From assembly GCF_947305955.1 (NCBI RefSeq), contig NZ_CAMZFB010000008.1, forward strand, positions 1-64,000: a stretch of 64,000 nucleotides of DNA, in the 5' to 3' direction. Below are positions 36,263 through 46,129 of the stretch, in pieces. The stretch is from an uncultured Brevundimonas sp. GTDB lineage: Bacteria; Pseudomonadota; Alphaproteobacteria; Caulobacterales; Caulobacteraceae. A model generated the notes under the pieces. That model searched no databases and was not told the origin of the DNA. It saw nothing but the letters and a program-made list of their open reading frames with translations. The stretch's first letter is position 1. Every line of letters starts with the position of its first letter. The position numbers and the translations under genes were made by a program.

Positions 36263-38050
36263 TTAGCCAGCCAGAGCTTCAACCGTCAGCTTTTGCAGCA
36301 GCTCACCACCTTGGCCGACGCCAGCCAGACGGCTGGACACGTGGCCCAGAACGTTCGCGGCATAGACTTCGTACAGGTCCATCTTGCCTTGTAGCCATGC
36401 AGCGTCGCCGTCGTGGGCGTCCAGCTTGGCCTTGGCAGCCAGTGCGCCCTTGGCCAGCATCCAGCCGCCGACCACATCGCCCATCAGCTTCAGATAGCTG
36501 TCGGCACCGGCCAGAACGTCAGCCGCGCGGGCCTTGTCCTGCTTGGCGTCCAGCAGCCAAAGGGTAGCGTCCTCGACCGATTCAATGGCGTTGGCGAAAC
36601 GCTCGACCGGCTTGCCCGAATAGATCGACGACAGCTGATGCAGGGTCGCCTTCATCTCTTCGATCAGGCGCTTGGCCGATTCACCGTTGTCCATCGACAG
36701 CTTGCGGCCCACGAGGTCCATGGCCTGAATGCCGTTGGTGCCTTCGTAGATCGGGGTGATACGGGCGTCGCGATAGTATTGGGCTGCGCCGGTTTCTTCG
36801 ATGAAGCCCATGCCGCCGTGAACCTGAACGCCCAGCGAGGCGACTTCACAGCCGATGTCGGTCGACCACGCCTTGGCGATCGGGGTGAACAGGTCTTCGC
36901 GACCCTTCCAGATCTTGCGCTCTTCCTCGGTGGCTGAATGCTTGGCCAGATCGGCCGCAACGCCGGTGGACAGGCAGATGGCGCGGGCGGCGGCGACCTT
37001 GGCCTTCATCACGACCAGCATGCGGCGCACGTCCGGCAGGTCGAACAGCGGCGCGCTGCGCTCGCCGGTCCAGACGCTGGTGCCCTGACGGCGTTCCAGA
37101 GCGTAGGCGAGGGCGTGTTGATAGGCGCGCTCGGCGATGCCGACGCCCTCGACGCCCACGGCCAGACGGGCGGCGTTCATCATGACGAACATGTGGGCCA
37201 GACCCTCGTTCGGGCGGCCAACCAGCTCTGCAACGGCATTGTCATACTGCATGACGCAGGTCGGGCTGCCGTGGATGCCGAGTTTGTGCTCCAGACCGAC
37301 CGGAGCAAAGCTGTTGCGCTCGCTGGTGACGTTGCCGTCGGCGTCGAGGTGGAATTTCGAGGCGAGGAACAGCGAGATGCCCTTCGGACCAGCCGGAGCG
37401 CCCGGCAGGCGGGCCAGAACGAGGTGGACGATGTTGTCCGTCGCGTCGTGGTCGCCCCAGGTGATGAAGATCTTCTGGCCGTTCAGCAGGTATTTGCCGT
37501 CTTCGGTCGGGGTGGCGGTGGCGACCAGAGCGCCAAGGTCCGAACCCGCGCCCGGCTCGGTCAGGACCATGGCACCGGTCCATTCACCCGAGACCAGCTT
37601 GGGCAGATAGGTTTGCTTCTGGAATTCGTTGCCGACTTCCTCGAGGGCCTCGATGGCGGCCAGCGACAGCATCGGGCACAGGCCGAACGCCATGTTGGCC
37701 GAGTGGACGGTTTCAAAGGCGGCCAGTTCCAGCGCCTTGGGCAGCGCCTGACCACCTGCCTCGGTCGAAGCGGTCAGCGAGGTCCAGCCGCCAGCGGCGA
37801 ATTCCTTATAGGCATCGGCAAAACCCGGCGAGGCGGTGACATTGCCATTGGCGATCGTCGCGGGGTTCAGGTCACCCACGCGGTTCAGCGGGGCCAGAAC
37901 GCCTTCCGAGAACTGGGCCGCAGCTTCGATAACGGCTTGCGAGACGTCAGCGTCATAGTCCGGGAATGCGCCGGTGGCGGCGACTTCACCGATACCGGCA
38001 ATGGCTTCCAGAGCGAAAGCAATGTCTCGGACAGGGGCGCGATAGGTCAT
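36263..38050 (-). CDS. acyl-CoA dehydrogenase
   Basis: The 595-residue flavoenzyme is of the long C-terminally extended type used in fatty-acid beta-oxidation. It starts MTYRAPVRDIAFALEAIAGIG, typical of alphaproteobacterial homologues annotated FadE-like or AcdA. The FAD/substrate domain has GAMVLTEPGAGSDLGAL and FITWGDHDATDN; the catalytic region has YEGTNGIQAMDLVGRKL with the candidate catalytic Glu in the YEGTNG turn. A helical C-terminal extension follows. Substrate chain length is unknown. A terminator lies 29 bases after the stop. Confidence 0.93.
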   Translation of the reverse strand: MTYRAPVRDIAFALEAIAGIGEVAATGAFPDYDADVSQAVIEAAAQFSEGVLAPLNRVGDLNPATIANGNVTASPGFADAYKEFAAGGWTSLTASTEAGGQALPKALELAAFETVHSANMAFGLCPMLSLAAIEALEEVGNEFQKQTYLPKLVSGEWTGAMVLTEPGAGSDLGALVATATPTEDGKYLLNGQKIFITWGDHDATDNIVHLVLARLPGAPAGPKGISLFLASKFHLDADGNVTSERNSFAPVGLEHKLGIHGSPTCVMQYDNAVAELVGRPNEGLAHMFVMMNAARLAVGVEGVGIAERAYQHALAYALERRQGTSVWTGERSAPLFDLPDVRRMLVVMKAKVAAARAICLSTGVAADLAKHSATEEERKIWKGREDLFTPIAKAWSTDIGCEVASLGVQVHGGMGFIEETGAAQYYRDARITPIYEGTNGIQAMDLVGRKLSMDNGESAKRLIEEMKATLHQLSSIYSGKPVERFANAIESVEDATLWLLDAKQDKARAADVLAGADSYLKLMGDVVGGWMLAKGALAAKAKLDAHDGDAAWLQGKMDLYEVYAANVLGHVSSRLAGVGQGGELLQKLTVEALAG

Positions 38051-38187
38051 CGTGAATCCTCTAAATTATTTTCGCAGTCTTTCGGTCTTTCAGCGGCCCG
38101 GCGCAAGAGCGCTTGGACTTTGGTCGAGATTCCGCGCAGTGAGGGTTAAAGTGTGAACGCGTACCGTGACGTAAGGAAAGACTGCAG

Positions 38188-39126
38188 ATGAATGAAACAC
38201 GCTCTTCGGGAGACACCGTGGCTAAGGCCGTGGATGCCTTGCGTGCCGGACAGCTTGTGATTCTGCCGACCGAGACGGTTTACGGACTGGGCGCGGACGC
38301 TTCAAATGCCGAGGCGGTCGCCGCGATTTTCGAGGCGAAAGGCCGCCCGCGCTTCAATCCGCTGATCGCGCACGTGGCCGACGCGGTCGCCGCGGAATCT
38401 TTTGCAGTATTCGATGACAGGGCACGCCGTCTGGCCGAGGCCTTCTGGCCGGGGCCGCTGACGATTGTCGCGCCGGTCAGGGATCGCAACGGCGTCTCCG
38501 ACCTTGCTCGCGCTGGGTTGGACAGCGTTGCGATTCGCGTTCCGGGCCACGCCAAGGCTCGTGATGTCATTGCCGCCTTTGGCGGTGCGGTCGTCGCCCC
38601 GTCGGCCAACCGTTCGGGCCGTCCCAGCCCGACCACCTTTGCCGACGCCGTGGAAGAAACCGGAGCCTCGGCGGGGGCTGTGATCGACGGTGGTCCGTGC
38701 GCCGTGGGCGTCGAAAGCACGGTTGTGTCCATCCTTGGTGGTCAGGTGTCACTGTTGCGACCGGGCTGCGTCACGCGCGAAGAGCTGGAGGCCGTGGTCG
38801 GTCCCTTGGCCAGCAAGCCCGAGGACGGGCATCGCTCGCCGGGGCGTATGGCCTTGCACTATGCGCCCGACGCCCCGGTTCGGATCAATGTCACCGAGCC
38901 GAAGGAGGGCGAACTACTGTTGGGCTTCGGGCAGGGGATCGGCGATGAACGCTGGAGCCTCAGCCCCAGCGGCAATCTCAAGGAGGCGGCGGCCAACCTG
39001 TTCCGCATGCTGCGTGAGGCGGACCGCACGCGCCCCGTGGGCATCGCCGTTTCACCTATTCCGGCCAACGGTCTGGGCGAGGCGATCAATGACCGCCTGA
39101 AACGCGCCGCGGGTTTTGTGGGCTAA
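38188..39126 (+). CDS. L-threonylcarbamoyladenylate synthase (Sua5/YwlC type)
   Basis: This enzyme makes the TC-AMP intermediate for t6A37 modification of ANN-decoding tRNAs. The 312-residue protein has a TsaC/YrdC domain (LPTETVYGLGADASN near residue 32; RPRFNPLIAHVAD) and a C-terminal Sua5 domain after HYAPDAPVRI near residue 225, so it is the two-domain Sua5 type, not the short TsaC. TAAGGAAAG precedes the ATG. It overlaps the convergent patatin gene by four bases. Confidence 0.94.
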   Translation: MNETRSSGDTVAKAVDALRAGQLVILPTETVYGLGADASNAEAVAAIFEAKGRPRFNPLIAHVADAVAAESFAVFDDRARRLAEAFWPGPLTIVAPVRDRNGVSDLARAGLDSVAIRVPGHAKARDVIAAFGGAVVAPSANRSGRPSPTTFADAVEETGASAGAVIDGGPCAVGVESTVVSILGGQVSLLRPGCVTREELEAVVGPLASKPEDGHRSPGRMALHYAPDAPVRINVTEPKEGELLLGFGQGIGDERWSLSPSGNLKEAAANLFRMLREADRTRPVGIAVSPIPANGLGEAINDRLKRAAGFVG

Positions 39127-40142
39127 AGAAACGCGGCTTGCAGGTCGATGGTGGTGGACTTGCCGACCCGCTCGAAACAGTTTTCCAGCCACTGATCGGC
39201 AGCCTTGCGCCCACTTTCCTTGAGCGAGGTCAGAAAGCCCCATTCGGTGTCCATCTTGGATGCGAGCGACAGGTCACCCAGCCATTCATCGGCGGGGATG
39301 GCGTGGATGCGGATATCCTTCCACCCATCGCCGCGCTCCAGACGACCTTCCTCCATCAGCTTTTGAACAAAGGCGATGGAGCGTAGCTCGGCCACCAGAG
39401 GCGCGTTGAACAGGATTTCGTTCAGCCGATCCATGATGTCGGCGGACTGTTGCGGGGTATCGTCCCGACGGAACGGGTTCAGCGGTAGCAACAGGATGTC
39501 GTGCGGCTGGCGATCCTCGAACAGGGGATAGAGGGCGGGGTTGGCCAGATAGCCGCCATCCCAATAATCCTGACCATCAATGCGAACCGCCTGAAACACG
39601 TGCGGCAGGCAGGCGCTGGCCATCAGGACCTGCGGCGTGATCTCTGCGGTTTCAAAGATGCGCGACTTGCCGCTTTGAACCGCCGTGGCCGCGATGTGCA
39701 TCTGGACCTTGGATGCCCGAACCGCTTCGAAATCCACCGCCGTCTCGACCACGCGCTTAAGAGGGTTGAGGTTGAACGGATTGAAGGCATAGGGGCTCAT
39801 GGACATGGCCAGTGTCTGGCCCGCCTGCCACAGCGGGTTGTCGCTGACCCACTGTTTGGTCAGGCTTTGAAGCCATTGTCCGCTGGATCCGAACACATTG
39901 CGACCGCCCGAGCGGTTCACTTCCAGCCAGAGTTTGTCGAGGGAGGCCCGCGCACCCTCATTGCCGCCTTGCTCGAGGCCGGTGACGAGAGCGGCGGCGT
40001 TCATGGCTCCGGCAGAGGCCGCTGTGACGGCTGTCACCTCGATCCTGTCATCCTCGAACAGGCGATCGAGGACGCCCCACTGGAATGCGCCGTGTGATCC
40101 GCCGCCCTGCAAGGCCAGACAGACCGGTTTGCGTTTTGCCAT
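39123..40142 (-). CDS. patatin-like phospholipase
   Basis: The 339-residue protein has the patatin oxyanion loop LQGGGSHGAFQWGVLDRL (residues 11-28) and the nucleophile Ser43 in AASAGAM, where the first glycine of GxSxG is Ala. The Asp of the dyad is likely in YWDGGYLANPAL. The C-terminal third resembles DUF3734. It lies 31 bases downstream of a 3-hydroxybutyrate dehydrogenase gene in the same direction, a pairing that I recall in other alphaproteobacteria and that suggests a link to hydroxybutyrate or PHB turnover. Enzyme substrate is not known from sequence. Confidence 0.86.
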   Translation of the reverse strand: MAKRKPVCLALQGGGSHGAFQWGVLDRLFEDDRIEVTAVTAASAGAMNAAALVTGLEQGGNEGARASLDKLWLEVNRSGGRNVFGSSGQWLQSLTKQWVSDNPLWQAGQTLAMSMSPYAFNPFNLNPLKRVVETAVDFEAVRASKVQMHIAATAVQSGKSRIFETAEITPQVLMASACLPHVFQAVRIDGQDYWDGGYLANPALYPLFEDRQPHDILLLPLNPFRRDDTPQQSADIMDRLNEILFNAPLVAELRSIAFVQKLMEEGRLERGDGWKDIRIHAIPADEWLGDLSLASKMDTEWGFLTSLKESGRKAADQWLENCFERVGKSTTIDLQAAFL

Positions 40143-40172
40143 GTGGGGCCTCCCGATGCCGAGGCCCTCAGC

Positions 40173-40961
40173 TTATTGCGCGGTCCAGCCGCCGTCGACC
40201 GAATACGAACTGCCGTTCGCCGAAGCGCCAAGATCGGACACGAGGTAAAGGAAGATGCCAGCCAGCTGGTCCGTGGTGACGAACTTCTTGGTCGGCTGCG
40301 AGCCAAGGATGACGCTCTTCATCACGTCCTCTTCGGACATGCCGCGCGTGCGGGCCTGTTCGGCGATCTGGGCCTGAACCAGCGGGGTTTCGACAAAGCC
40401 GGGGCAGATGGCGTTGCAGGTGATGTTCTGTTGGGCCAGTTCCAGCGCGACGGTCTTGGTGAAGCCGATGACGCCGTGCTTGGCCGCGACATAGGCCGAC
40501 TTGAACGGGCTGGCGACCAGACCGTGGGCCGAGGCCACGTTGATGATGCGGCCACGGCCTTGGGCCTGCATGATGGGGATGGCGGCCTTGGTGGCATAGA
40601 AGGCCGAGGACAGGTTGATCGAAATGATGCGTTCCCACGCGTCGTTCGGGAATTTCTCGACCGCCTCGACGTGCTGGATGCCCGCATTGTTCACGAGGAT
40701 GTCGACGCGGCCCAGTTCGCGCTTGGCGAAGTCCACCATGTCGGCGATCTGGTCCGGCTGGGTCATGTCTGCCGGATGATAGAGGACTTTGACGCCGGTT
40801 TTTTCGGCCAGACCCGCGCGGGTCGCTTCGATGGCGTCGGCGTCACCCAGTCCGTTCAGGACGACATTGGCACCGCATTCCGCAGCAGCCGTCGCCAAAG
40901 CCAGCCCGATACCGGAAGTCGAACCTGTGACAATGGCGACTTGGCCCTTGAGGTCGTTCAT
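40173..40961 (-). CDS. bdhA: 3-hydroxybutyrate dehydrogenase (SDR family)
   Basis: A short-chain dehydrogenase of 262 residues that interconverts D-3-hydroxybutyrate and acetoacetate with NAD. It has the Rossmann loop VTGSTSGIGLALA, NNAG, and the catalytic Ser/Tyr/Lys set with YVAAKHG near residue 155; HGLVASPFKSAY and FVETPLVQAQIAEQA are typical of D-3HB dehydrogenase. The start MNDLKGQ is preferred over an ATG nine bases earlier. It lies upstream of the patatin gene, probably one operon for PHB or ketone-body use. Confidence 0.9.
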   Translation of the reverse strand: MNDLKGQVAIVTGSTSGIGLALATAAAECGANVVLNGLGDADAIEATRAGLAEKTGVKVLYHPADMTQPDQIADMVDFAKRELGRVDILVNNAGIQHVEAVEKFPNDAWERIISINLSSAFYATKAAIPIMQAQGRGRIINVASAHGLVASPFKSAYVAAKHGVIGFTKTVALELAQQNITCNAICPGFVETPLVQAQIAEQARTRGMSEEDVMKSVILGSQPTKKFVTTDQLAGIFLYLVSDLGASANGSSYSVDGGWTAQ

Positions 40962-41033
40962 GGCGAGCATACGAGGAATCCACCCTAAGATTATGATTTG
41001 GGTTCAACCTAACGCCGGCTCGCCATTAACGCA

Positions 41034-41807
41034 TCAGGAATTTCCTTCTCTGATGAATATCCAGTCGGATTCCGTCGAAAGGCCCGCATCGTAACGGTAG
41101 CCGTCCCGATCAAATGCCTTCAAATCCTCGGCGTGCTCGATACGGTTCTCGATGGCATAGCGGGCCATCGCGCCTCGGGCCTTCTTGGCGTGGAAGGATA
41201 TGATGCGGTCTTCGCCGTCTTTGCGCTCTTTGAAATGCGGAGTGACCACACGAAGTTTCAGGGCGCGCGCATCGACGGCCCCGAAATATTCCTGACTGGC
41301 CAGGTTCACGAGCGTCTGTTCCGGATGTCCCTCGGCGTCTTCGTTCAGGCGCAGGGAAATCCGCTCGCCCCAGAAATCGTACAAGGTGTTACCGCGCGGA
41401 GTTTTCAGGCGGGTGCCCATTTCCAGACGATAGGGCTGGATGCCGTCCATAGGGCGCAGCAGGCCATAGAAGCCGGACAGGATACGCAGGTGATCCTGCG
41501 CCCACGCCAGATCGTCGGCAGACATCTCGCGGGCCTTCAGGCCCTCGTACACGTCACCGGCAAAGGCGAAGACCGCCTGGACGTTGTTCTCGTCGACTTC
41601 GTTGTTGAAGGCTTGAAAGCGTTCGTAGTTGAGGTCGGCCAAGGCTTCGGAGATCGACATCAGGCGGCGCAGGTCGGCGCGCGACAGCTGGCGCGTGACC
41701 TTGTCCAGCTCTGCCGTTTCCTTGGCGCAGCGGCGCGGGGTCATCGGCAGGTCGGCGGCAGCAGGCGTAAAATCCAGCTTTTTGGCTGGCGAAACAACGA
41801 TTAGCAC
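41034..41807 (-). CDS. yaaA: peroxide stress protein YaaA
   Basis: The 257-residue protein is of the YaaA/DUF328 family, which limits free intracellular iron and damage under peroxide stress. It begins LIVVSPAKKLDFTP, and has FAGDVYEGL and GLLRPMDGIQPYRLEMGT, all diagnostic. GTG at 41807 follows AAGGAG by six bases and gives the standard N-terminus; the ATG upstream adds eight odd residues. It lies 103 bases after the FAD-linked oxidase gene in the same direction. Confidence 0.93.
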   Translation of the reverse strand: MLIVVSPAKKLDFTPAAADLPMTPRRCAKETAELDKVTRQLSRADLRRLMSISEALADLNYERFQAFNNEVDENNVQAVFAFAGDVYEGLKAREMSADDLAWAQDHLRILSGFYGLLRPMDGIQPYRLEMGTRLKTPRGNTLYDFWGERISLRLNEDAEGHPEQTLVNLASQEYFGAVDARALKLRVVTPHFKERKDGEDRIISFHAKKARGAMARYAIENRIEHAEDLKAFDRDGYRYDAGLSTESDWIFIREGNS

Positions 41808-41909
41808 AATGGCGCTCCTTAATCGGCGCATGACATAGGGCGTCGGTCCCGGATTTCAAACCGAGCGGGCGAAAAACAGGCTTTGCCGTATGTTCAGTCC
41901 CGTCTGCGC

Positions 41910-43313
41910 TCAGAACAGGATATCGGGGTTCATGATGCGCTTGGGGTCGATCGCTTTGCGGATGGCCGCCATGAGATCGAGTTCAGCCTGACTCTTATAC
42001 TGCTTCACTTCGTCAGTCTTAAGGCGGCCTAGGCCGTGTTCCGCCGAGATCGAGCCGTCATAGCGGGACACGATGTCGTGGACGACCTTGGAGCCTTCTT
42101 TCCAGCGGGCGATGAAGGCAGGGATGTCCTCGCCGACACCCGGAATAATGTCGTAGTGCAGATTGCCGTCGCCGATGTGACCGAAACAGGACACACGGCA
42201 GCCGGGGTGGAAGGCTTCGACCGCAGCGGTGGCCTCTTCGATGAAATCGGCGATGCGGCTGATCGGCACCGAGACGTCGTGCTTCCAGCCGCCACCTTCC
42301 GGTTTCAGGGCCGCGGAGTGTTCTTCGCGCATGCGCCAGAATTGGGCGCGCTGGGCGTCATTCTGGGCAATGGCCGCATCGGTGATCAGCCCTTCCTCAA
42401 AGGCAACCTCGAGCAGGCGCTCCATCTGGGCTTCTGCACCACCGGGCGTGCCATTGGTGATTTCGATCAGGACGTACCACGGGGGCGTGCTTTCCAGCGG
42501 CTCACGCGTGTCGGGGATGTTCTTGAGCACCAGCTCGATGCCGAGGCGCTTCATCATCTCGAAGGCTTCGACGCCACCGCCGGTCTCGTCCTTGGCGCGG
42601 GCCAGCAGTTCGATGGATGCGGCTGCACTCTCCAGACCCACAAAGGCCACACAGCGCGAGCGCATGATCGGGAACAGCTTCAGGGTTGCCGCCGTGACCA
42701 CGCCCAGCGTTCCCTCGCCACCGATCAGTAGCTGTTTAAGGTCATAGCCGGTATTGTCCTTGCGAAGGCGCTTCAAGCCGTTGAAGACCTCGCCATTGGG
42801 CAGGACCGCTTCGATACCCAGCACCAGATCGCGCATCATGCCATAGCGCAGAACCTGCGTGCCGCCCGCGTTCGTGGAAATCACGCCGCCGATGGTGGCC
42901 GAGCCTTCAGCCGCCAGCGACAGCGGGAAGAAACGGCCCTTGGCCTTGGCGATTTCCTGCGCTTCCAAAAGGGTCACGCCCGCTTCGACCGTCATGGCGT
43001 CATCCAGCGGGGTCACGTCACGGACATCACGCAGTTTGCGCGTCGACAGGACGACCTGACCGAAGGGGATCTGCCCACCGACCAGACCCGTGCCGCCGCC
43101 TTGGGTGACAATGGGGGTGCCATGCTTGGCGCAGATTTGAACCGCGCGCTGGACCTCGTCGAGGGTGCGCGGCGTCAGGATCAGCGGCGAATTGCCGGTC
43201 CAGCGACTGCGCCATTCCGTGAGCCACGGGGCCATCTCGGCCGTGTCATCGATATAGGATTCCGGCAGGGCGGATTTCAGTTCGGCGAGTGCTTCGGGCG
43301 TGGGCAGAGTCAT
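41910..43313 (-). CDS. FAD-linked 2-hydroxyacid dehydrogenase (GlcD/D-2HGDH/DLD group)
   Basis: The 467-residue flavoprotein has a VAO-type FAD_binding_4 domain ([19 protein letters not shown], then [14 protein letters not shown]) and an FAD-oxidase C domain ([12 protein letters not shown] and [15 protein letters not shown]). Family members oxidise glycolate, D-lactate or D-2-hydroxyglutarate; the substrate is not clear from motifs seen. The long frame from 43769 is spurious at its 5' end because it runs antisense through the NUDIX gene; ATG at 43313 starts the conserved part. Divergent from NUDIX across 78 bases. Confidence 0.9.
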   Translation of the reverse strand: MTLPTPEALAELKSALPESYIDDTAEMAPWLTEWRSRWTGNSPLILTPRTLDEVQRAVQICAKHGTPIVTQGGGTGLVGGQIPFGQVVLSTRKLRDVRDVTPLDDAMTVEAGVTLLEAQEIAKAKGRFFPLSLAAEGSATIGGVISTNAGGTQVLRYGMMRDLVLGIEAVLPNGEVFNGLKRLRKDNTGYDLKQLLIGGEGTLGVVTAATLKLFPIMRSRCVAFVGLESAAASIELLARAKDETGGGVEAFEMMKRLGIELVLKNIPDTREPLESTPPWYVLIEITNGTPGGAEAQMERLLEVAFEEGLITDAAIAQNDAQRAQFWRMREEHSAALKPEGGGWKHDVSVPISRIADFIEEATAAVEAFHPGCRVSCFGHIGDGNLHYDIIPGVGEDIPAFIARWKEGSKVVHDIVSRYDGSISAEHGLGRLKTDEVKQYKSQAELDLMAAIRKAIDPKRIMNPDILF

Positions 43314-43391
43314 GATCGCCCTTTTGACAAAACCTTCGCGGTGGTGGAAGCGCAAACCCATGTTGTCGAACCGTTGAACTGCGAAATATTC

Positions 43392-43805
43392 ATGACGCCA
43401 GTGCCCGCTGTCGGTGTTGTCTGCATAAAAGACGACCAGATCCTGCTGATCCGGCGCGGCAAACCGCCGAGGGCAGGCGAGTGGAGCCTGCCCGGTGGGC
43501 GGCTGGAAGCGGGAGAGCGGGCGGTCGATGCGGCGCTGCGCGAGCTGCGCGAGGAAACCGGTGTCGAGGCGCGTATCGGTGGCCTGATCGACGTGGTCGA
43601 CGGCATTTTCCTCGAGGCAGGCCGTCATTACGTCCTGATCGATTATTGGGCGGAATGGATTTCCGGTGACGCGGTCGCGGGCGATGACGCTGCCGAGGCG
43701 GCCTTCTTTCCGTTGGATGAGGCGCTTGAACGCGTGGATTGGGACGAGACGCGCCGCGTGATCCGCCACGCCATGGATTCAATAGTTAACAAAAACTTGG
43801 GGTGA
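43392..43805 (+). CDS. NUDIX hydrolase
   Basis: The 137-residue protein has a complete NUDIX box, [18 protein letters not shown] followed by REETGV, that binds Mg and cleaves nucleoside diphosphate-X bonds. The N-terminus [23 protein letters not shown] is like ADP-ribose or 8-oxo-dGTP pyrophosphatases, but no substrate can be assigned. The ATG at 43392 starts the domain; a longer frame overlaps the divergent FAD oxidase. It is followed by the SPFH gene after 73 bases. Confidence 0.88.
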   Translation: MTPVPAVGVVCIKDDQILLIRRGKPPRAGEWSLPGGRLEAGERAVDAALRELREETGVEARIGGLIDVVDGIFLEAGRHYVLIDYWAEWISGDAVAGDDAAEAAFFPLDEALERVDWDETRRVIRHAMDSIVNKNLG

Positions 43806-43878
43806 CAACCTCGGACTTTTAGGCCGAAATGGGGCGGAGAGCTGTCAGCTATTGGCGGCCATGCCCTCGGAGGTTCGA

Positions 43879-44856
43879 ATGGGTCTGTTTTTCGTCATCC
43901 CCTTTGTGGTCTTCGCGCTGATCCTGCTGTTCAGCGTCGTGAAGATTGTGCCGCAAGGACGGGAGTTCACGGTTGAGCGGTTCGGCCGCTACACCAAGAC
44001 CCTGACGCCCGGTATCCACCTGCTGACCCCGTTCATCGAGCGCGTAGGCCGCCGGATGAACATGATGGAGCAGGTGCTGGACGTGCCGACCCAGGAGGTC
44101 ATCACCAAGGACAACGCCATGGTGAAGGTCGACGGCATTGTTTTCATTCAGGTGACCAATGCCTCGGCGGCCGCCTACCGCGTCGATAATCTGAGCTATG
44201 CCATCGCCCAGCTTTGTATGACGAACCTGCGTACCGTGGTCGGTTCGATGGAGTTGGACGAGGTGCTGAGCCAGCGTGACAGCATCAACACCCGCCTGCT
44301 GCACGTGATCGACGCCGCGACGGAGCCGTGGGGCATCAAGGTCAACCGGATCGAGATCAAGGACCTGACCCCGCCGGTGGATATCACCAACGCCATGGCC
44401 CGCCAGATGAAGGCCGAGCGTGAGCGTCGTGCCGTGATCACCGAGGCGGACGGAGAGCGTCAGGCCGCAATCGCCCGCGCCGAAGGTGCCAAGCAGTCGG
44501 CCATCCTTCAGGCCGAGGGCCGTAAGGAAGCCGCCTTCCGCGACGCAGAGGCCCGCGAACGTGAAGCCGAGGCCGAAGCCCGCGCCACCACCATGGTGTC
44601 GGAGGCCATCGCCGACGGCAATGTGAACGCTATCAACTACTTCGTCGCTCAGAAGTACGTCGAAGCCTTTGCCGAACTGGCCAGCAGCCCGCAGCAGAAG
44701 ACCGTTATCGTTCCGACCGAAATGTCGGCTCTGGTCGGTACGATTGCCGGCGTGGGTGAACTGGTCGGGCTGGCCCGCAATGAAAATCAGGCACAGTCTG
44801 GACCGGCTCCGGCACCGCGCCGTAGCCGCAGCACCAGCGTGCCGCAATCGGAGTGA
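43879..44856 (+). CDS. SPFH/stomatin-like membrane protein (paraslipin/QmcA type)
   Basis: The 325-residue protein has one N-terminal membrane segment (LFFVIPFVVFALILLFSVV), a band-7 SPFH domain beginning VPQGREFTVERFGRY, a region with INRIEIKDLTPP, and a long Ala/Glu/Arg coiled coil (residues about 195-250). The GGAGG at 43869-43873 fits the ATG at 43879 rather than upstream ATG codons. It lies just before an NfeD gene, the pairing known for membrane-microdomain SPFH/NfeD operons. A role in membrane protease or microdomain organisation is inferred. Confidence 0.9.
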   Translation: MGLFFVIPFVVFALILLFSVVKIVPQGREFTVERFGRYTKTLTPGIHLLTPFIERVGRRMNMMEQVLDVPTQEVITKDNAMVKVDGIVFIQVTNASAAAYRVDNLSYAIAQLCMTNLRTVVGSMELDEVLSQRDSINTRLLHVIDAATEPWGIKVNRIEIKDLTPPVDITNAMARQMKAERERRAVITEADGERQAAIARAEGAKQSAILQAEGRKEAAFRDAEAREREAEAEARATTMVSEAIADGNVNAINYFVAQKYVEAFAELASSPQQKTVIVPTEMSALVGTIAGVGELVGLARNENQAQSGPAPAPRRSRSTSVPQSE

Positions 44857-44861
44857 TCACC

Positions 44862-45320
44862 ATGGAATGGCTTGCCGGACTGTATTCGACCCAGCCGTTT
44901 TGGCTCTGGTTGGGTGTCGGTGTGATCCTTCTTGGGATCGAAGCCATGTTTTCGACCGAGTGGTTGCTGTGGCCTGCGGTTTCGGCAGGAATCACGGCTG
45001 TCCTCTCGGCGGTGTTTGCCGATATGGGGATCTGGGTCGAACTGGCTGTCTTTGCCGCTTTGACGGTGGTGCTGACGCTGGTTTCGCGCCGATTTATCAA
45101 AAAGGTGAACCCGGATGACGTGCCGGACATCAATGATGTCCAGCTGCGTCTGATCGGCAAGCCGGCCCGTGTGGTGGAGCCATTTCACAACGGCATGGGC
45201 CGTGTCTTTATCTCGGGCTCCGAATGGGCGGCCGAGATCGAAGGGGCCAGCCCGCTGGTCGGCGAAAACGTCATCGTCGATCAGGTTATGGGCGGCCGCC
45301 TGCGCGTCAGTGCGATGTGA
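44862..45320 (+). CDS. NfeD-family membrane protein
   Basis: The 152-residue protein has two or three N-terminal membrane segments (FWLWLGVGVILLGIE; VSAGITAVLSAVFA; LAVFAALTVVLTLVS) and a C-terminal OB-fold domain (RLIGKPARVVEPFHNGMG to RLRVSAM). NfeDs are partners of SPFH proteins. It lacks the serine-protease domain of long NfeDs. Start ATG at 44862 is preferred over GTG at 44853, which overlaps the SPFH stop. Confidence 0.88.
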   Translation: MEWLAGLYSTQPFWLWLGVGVILLGIEAMFSTEWLLWPAVSAGITAVLSAVFADMGIWVELAVFAALTVVLTLVSRRFIKKVNPDDVPDINDVQLRLIGKPARVVEPFHNGMGRVFISGSEWAAEIEGASPLVGENVIVDQVMGGRLRVSAM

Positions 45321-45341
45321 TCAACGGCGGGGCAGGCGGGT

Positions 45342-45791
45342 TTAACGCCCGCGTGCCTCGTCCACCCCACGATTGGCGAGCGAATCAGCACGCTCGTTCA
45401 ATTCATGGCCTGCGTGACCTTTGACCCAGTGCCATTTCACCTCATGGCGATTGCGTGCTTCATCAAGCCGACGCCACAAGTCCTCGTTCTTTACGGGCTT
45501 CTTTTCGGCGGTCTTCCAACCGCGGGCTTTCCAGCCCCGAATCCACTCGGTCACACCCTGCATCACGTATTTGCTGTCGGTGTGCAAATCCACGCGGCAC
45601 GGGCGTTTCAGCGCCTCCAGAGCCTGAATGGCGGCCATCAGCTCCATACGGTTGTTGGTGGTGTTCAACTCGCCACCCCACAACTCTTTTTCGTGGCCGC
45701 GTGATTGCAGAATGGCTCCCCAGCCTCCGGGGCCGGGGTTGCCTTTGCAGGCTCCATCCGTGTGGACGATGACGTGATCTGGAAGACTCAT
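45342..45791 (-). CDS. rnhA: ribonuclease HI
   Basis: Removes RNA from RNA-DNA hybrids. The 149-residue protein has the catalytic carboxylates in [19 protein letters not shown] (Asp10-type), [12 protein letters not shown] (Glu), THTDSKYV-like [12 protein letters not shown] (Asp), and the C-terminal RADSLANRG (Asp). All four are present. The full family length and the basic handle [16 protein letters not shown] are seen. Confidence 0.96.
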   Translation of the reverse strand: MSLPDHVIVHTDGACKGNPGPGGWGAILQSRGHEKELWGGELNTTNNRMELMAAIQALEALKRPCRVDLHTDSKYVMQGVTEWIRGWKARGWKTAEKKPVKNEDLWRRLDEARNRHEVKWHWVKGHAGHELNERADSLANRGVDEARGR

Positions 45792-45902
45792 TTAACCTTG
45801 CCTACAGCGTCACTTGGCGCACGGCCATCTCTACGCCTATATGGGCGCTAACAATCTGTGTTCGGGCGCGCGGTCGTCGCCGCCCTCCGAGGAGGAATTC
45901 CC

Positions 45903-46106
45903 ATGGGCGCTATGAGCATCTGGCACTGGGCCATCGTCATCGTTGTGGTTGCCGTTCTGTTTGGCGGCCGTGGCAAGCTGTCGTCGATCATGGGCGATGC
46001 CGCTAAGGGCATCCGCGCGTTCAAGGACGGCCTGAAGGACGACGACAAGGCCAAGAGCGAGCCGGTCGGCACCATCACCCGCACCGAAGACAAAGAAACC
46101 CACTGA
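45903..46106 (+). CDS. tatA: Sec-independent translocase subunit TatA
   Basis: The 67-residue protein has one N-terminal membrane helix ([16 protein letters not shown]) and an amphipathic helix with [20 protein letters not shown], then an acidic tail. It forms the pore-like part of the Tat system for folded proteins. GGAGG at about 45889 serves the ATG at 45903. First of tatABC; Tat-type signals occur in this window on the S9 peptidase and the serine hydrolase. Confidence 0.96.
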   Translation: MGAMSIWHWAIVIVVVAVLFGGRGKLSSIMGDAAKGIRAFKDGLKDDDKAKSEPVGTITRTEDKETH

Positions 46107-46129
46107 TCTTCTCTGAAAGACGCTGAAAT

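Noticed and set aside
43314..43769. N-terminal extension of the FAD-linked dehydrogenase
   Set aside because: It runs antisense through a complete NUDIX gene and is not conserved-looking; the ATG at 43313 begins the family domain.
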